Made by a program: the position numbers and the translations under genes
Notes under the pieces: model-generated
The model's database searches: none
What the model was told of the DNA's origin: nothing
Seen by the model: only the letters and a program-made list of their open reading frames with translations
Source of the DNA: JBKPNX01 sp046732855
GTDB lineage: Bacteria > Pseudomonadota > Alphaproteobacteria > Geminicoccales > Geminicoccaceae
Direction: 5' to 3'
DNA: 13,336 bases
Assembly: GCA_046732855.1 (NCBI GenBank)
Contig: JBKPNX010000177.1
Coordinates: forward strand, 1-13,336
Shown here: positions 12,944 through 13,336 of the stretch, one piece after another
Numbering within the stretch: the stretch's first letter is position 1
How the letters are laid out: every line of letters starts with the position of its first letter

Positions 12944-13336
12944 TTGAGCCACGCCGCCTTCGTCCACCTCCGGGTGCGTTCCAGCTATTCGCTGCTCGAC
13001 AGCACCGTGCGTCTGCCCGAACTGGTCGCCCGGGTCGCGCGCGAGCGCATGCCTGCGGTGGCGATCGCCGACCGCGCCAACCTGTTCGCCGCGCTGGAGT
13101 TCAGCGAGAGCGCTGCGAAGGCCGGCGTACAGCCGATCATCGGCTGTTTGCTGCCGATCGCCGGCGACGAGCAGACGCGCGGCAATGGTCGGCCGCCGCT
13201 ACCGTCGTGGCTGCCGGTGCTGGTGCAGAACCGGGTCGGCTACCACAACCTGATGAAACTGCTGAGCCGCGCCTACCTGGATGGCGAGGCCGGCGCCGCT
13301 CCGGAGCTCCAGCTCGATCGGCTCGCGGCGTACGGC
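12944..13336 (+). CDS. dnaE: DNA polymerase III alpha subunit, N-terminal part (runs off the right edge)
   Basis: The frame is open for 131 codons from a TTG start to the window end. The N-terminus SHAAFVHLRVRSSYSLLDST, then LPELVARVARERMPAVAIAD and NLFAALEFSESAAKAGVQPIIGCLLPI, is the PHP domain of the replicative polymerase. QNRVGYHNLMKLLSRAYLDG continues the PHP region. DnaE polymerises DNA in the replisome. In the PHP metal motif HxRxH the second His is Arg12 here (HLRVRS, with His8 kept), which suggests an inactive PHP site. Only about a tenth of the usual ~1,150 residues is present, so polymerase motifs cannot be checked. A DnaE2/ImuC-type paralogue cannot be fully excluded from this part alone. 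Confidence 0.9.
   Translation, partial: MSHAAFVHLRVRSSYSLLDSTVRLPELVARVARERMPAVAIADRANLFAALEFSESAAKAGVQPIIGCLLPIAGDEQTRGNGRPPLPSWLPVLVQNRVGYHNLMKLLSRAYLDGEAGAAPELQLDRLAAYG

Noticed and set aside
12374..12967. 197-codon minus-strand frame
   Set aside because: It overlaps the end of the sensor gene and the dnaE start in antisense; Arg/Pro-rich, no family features.

Overview
The window is GC-rich and shows no mobile element, CRISPR array, tRNA or rRNA gene. It looks like chromosome from an alphaproteobacterium. The reasons are the flgB-flgC-fliE-fliQ-fliR-flhB order, a CsrA of the alphaproteobacterial type (GKTVKLGFTFPPEASV), a YdcH/DUF465 gene, and TTAA-N7-TTAA motifs that match the binding site of the cell-cycle regulator CtrA. 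A Rhodospirillales-like lineage is my guess, not a demonstration.

Layout. (1) 1-3710, minus strand: a run of pfk (6-phosphofructokinase), glk (glucokinase), a TIGR02444/DUF2390 gene, and a membrane-anchored Pro/Gly-rich protein that leaves the window on the left. (2) 3750-3851: an AT-richer divergent promoter region, followed by a short plus-strand DUF465 gene. (3) 4192-6042, minus strand: csrA, purE and purK are packed with a 4-nt gap and a 4-nt overlap, coupling a post-transcriptional regulator to purine synthesis. (4) 6043-6190: a divergent intergenic region with a full CtrA-type site. (5) 6191-9509, plus strand: flagellar rod and export genes. (6) 9592-10352: a LapG-like periplasmic cysteine protease (BTLCP) behind a leader that can fold over its ribosome binding site, then a two-TM sensor with a PAS domain and a metal-ligand-deficient HD-GYP domain (10360-12480). 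(7) 12481-12943: a gene-poor stretch with one strong hairpin, then the start of dnaE, which leaves the window on the right.

The most interesting part is region 6. In LapD/LapG systems a catalytically dead c-di-GMP receptor in the inner membrane controls a LapG protease. Here a LapG-family protease sits 7 nt upstream of a membrane receptor whose HD-GYP domain has lost its HD pair and HH ligands but keeps DGSGYP. It could be an HD-GYP counterpart of LapD. The protease gene also carries an internal TTAA-N7-TTAA motif. The four TTAA tetramers I found by eye in the whole window form just these two spaced pairs.

Caution: between 8450 and about 9830 there are three coding lesions. flhB has no ATG/GTG/TTG start, flhB is frameshifted in a CG tract near its end, and the protease gene is frameshifted by one base. 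They may be sequence errors or real decay; the sequence alone cannot decide.
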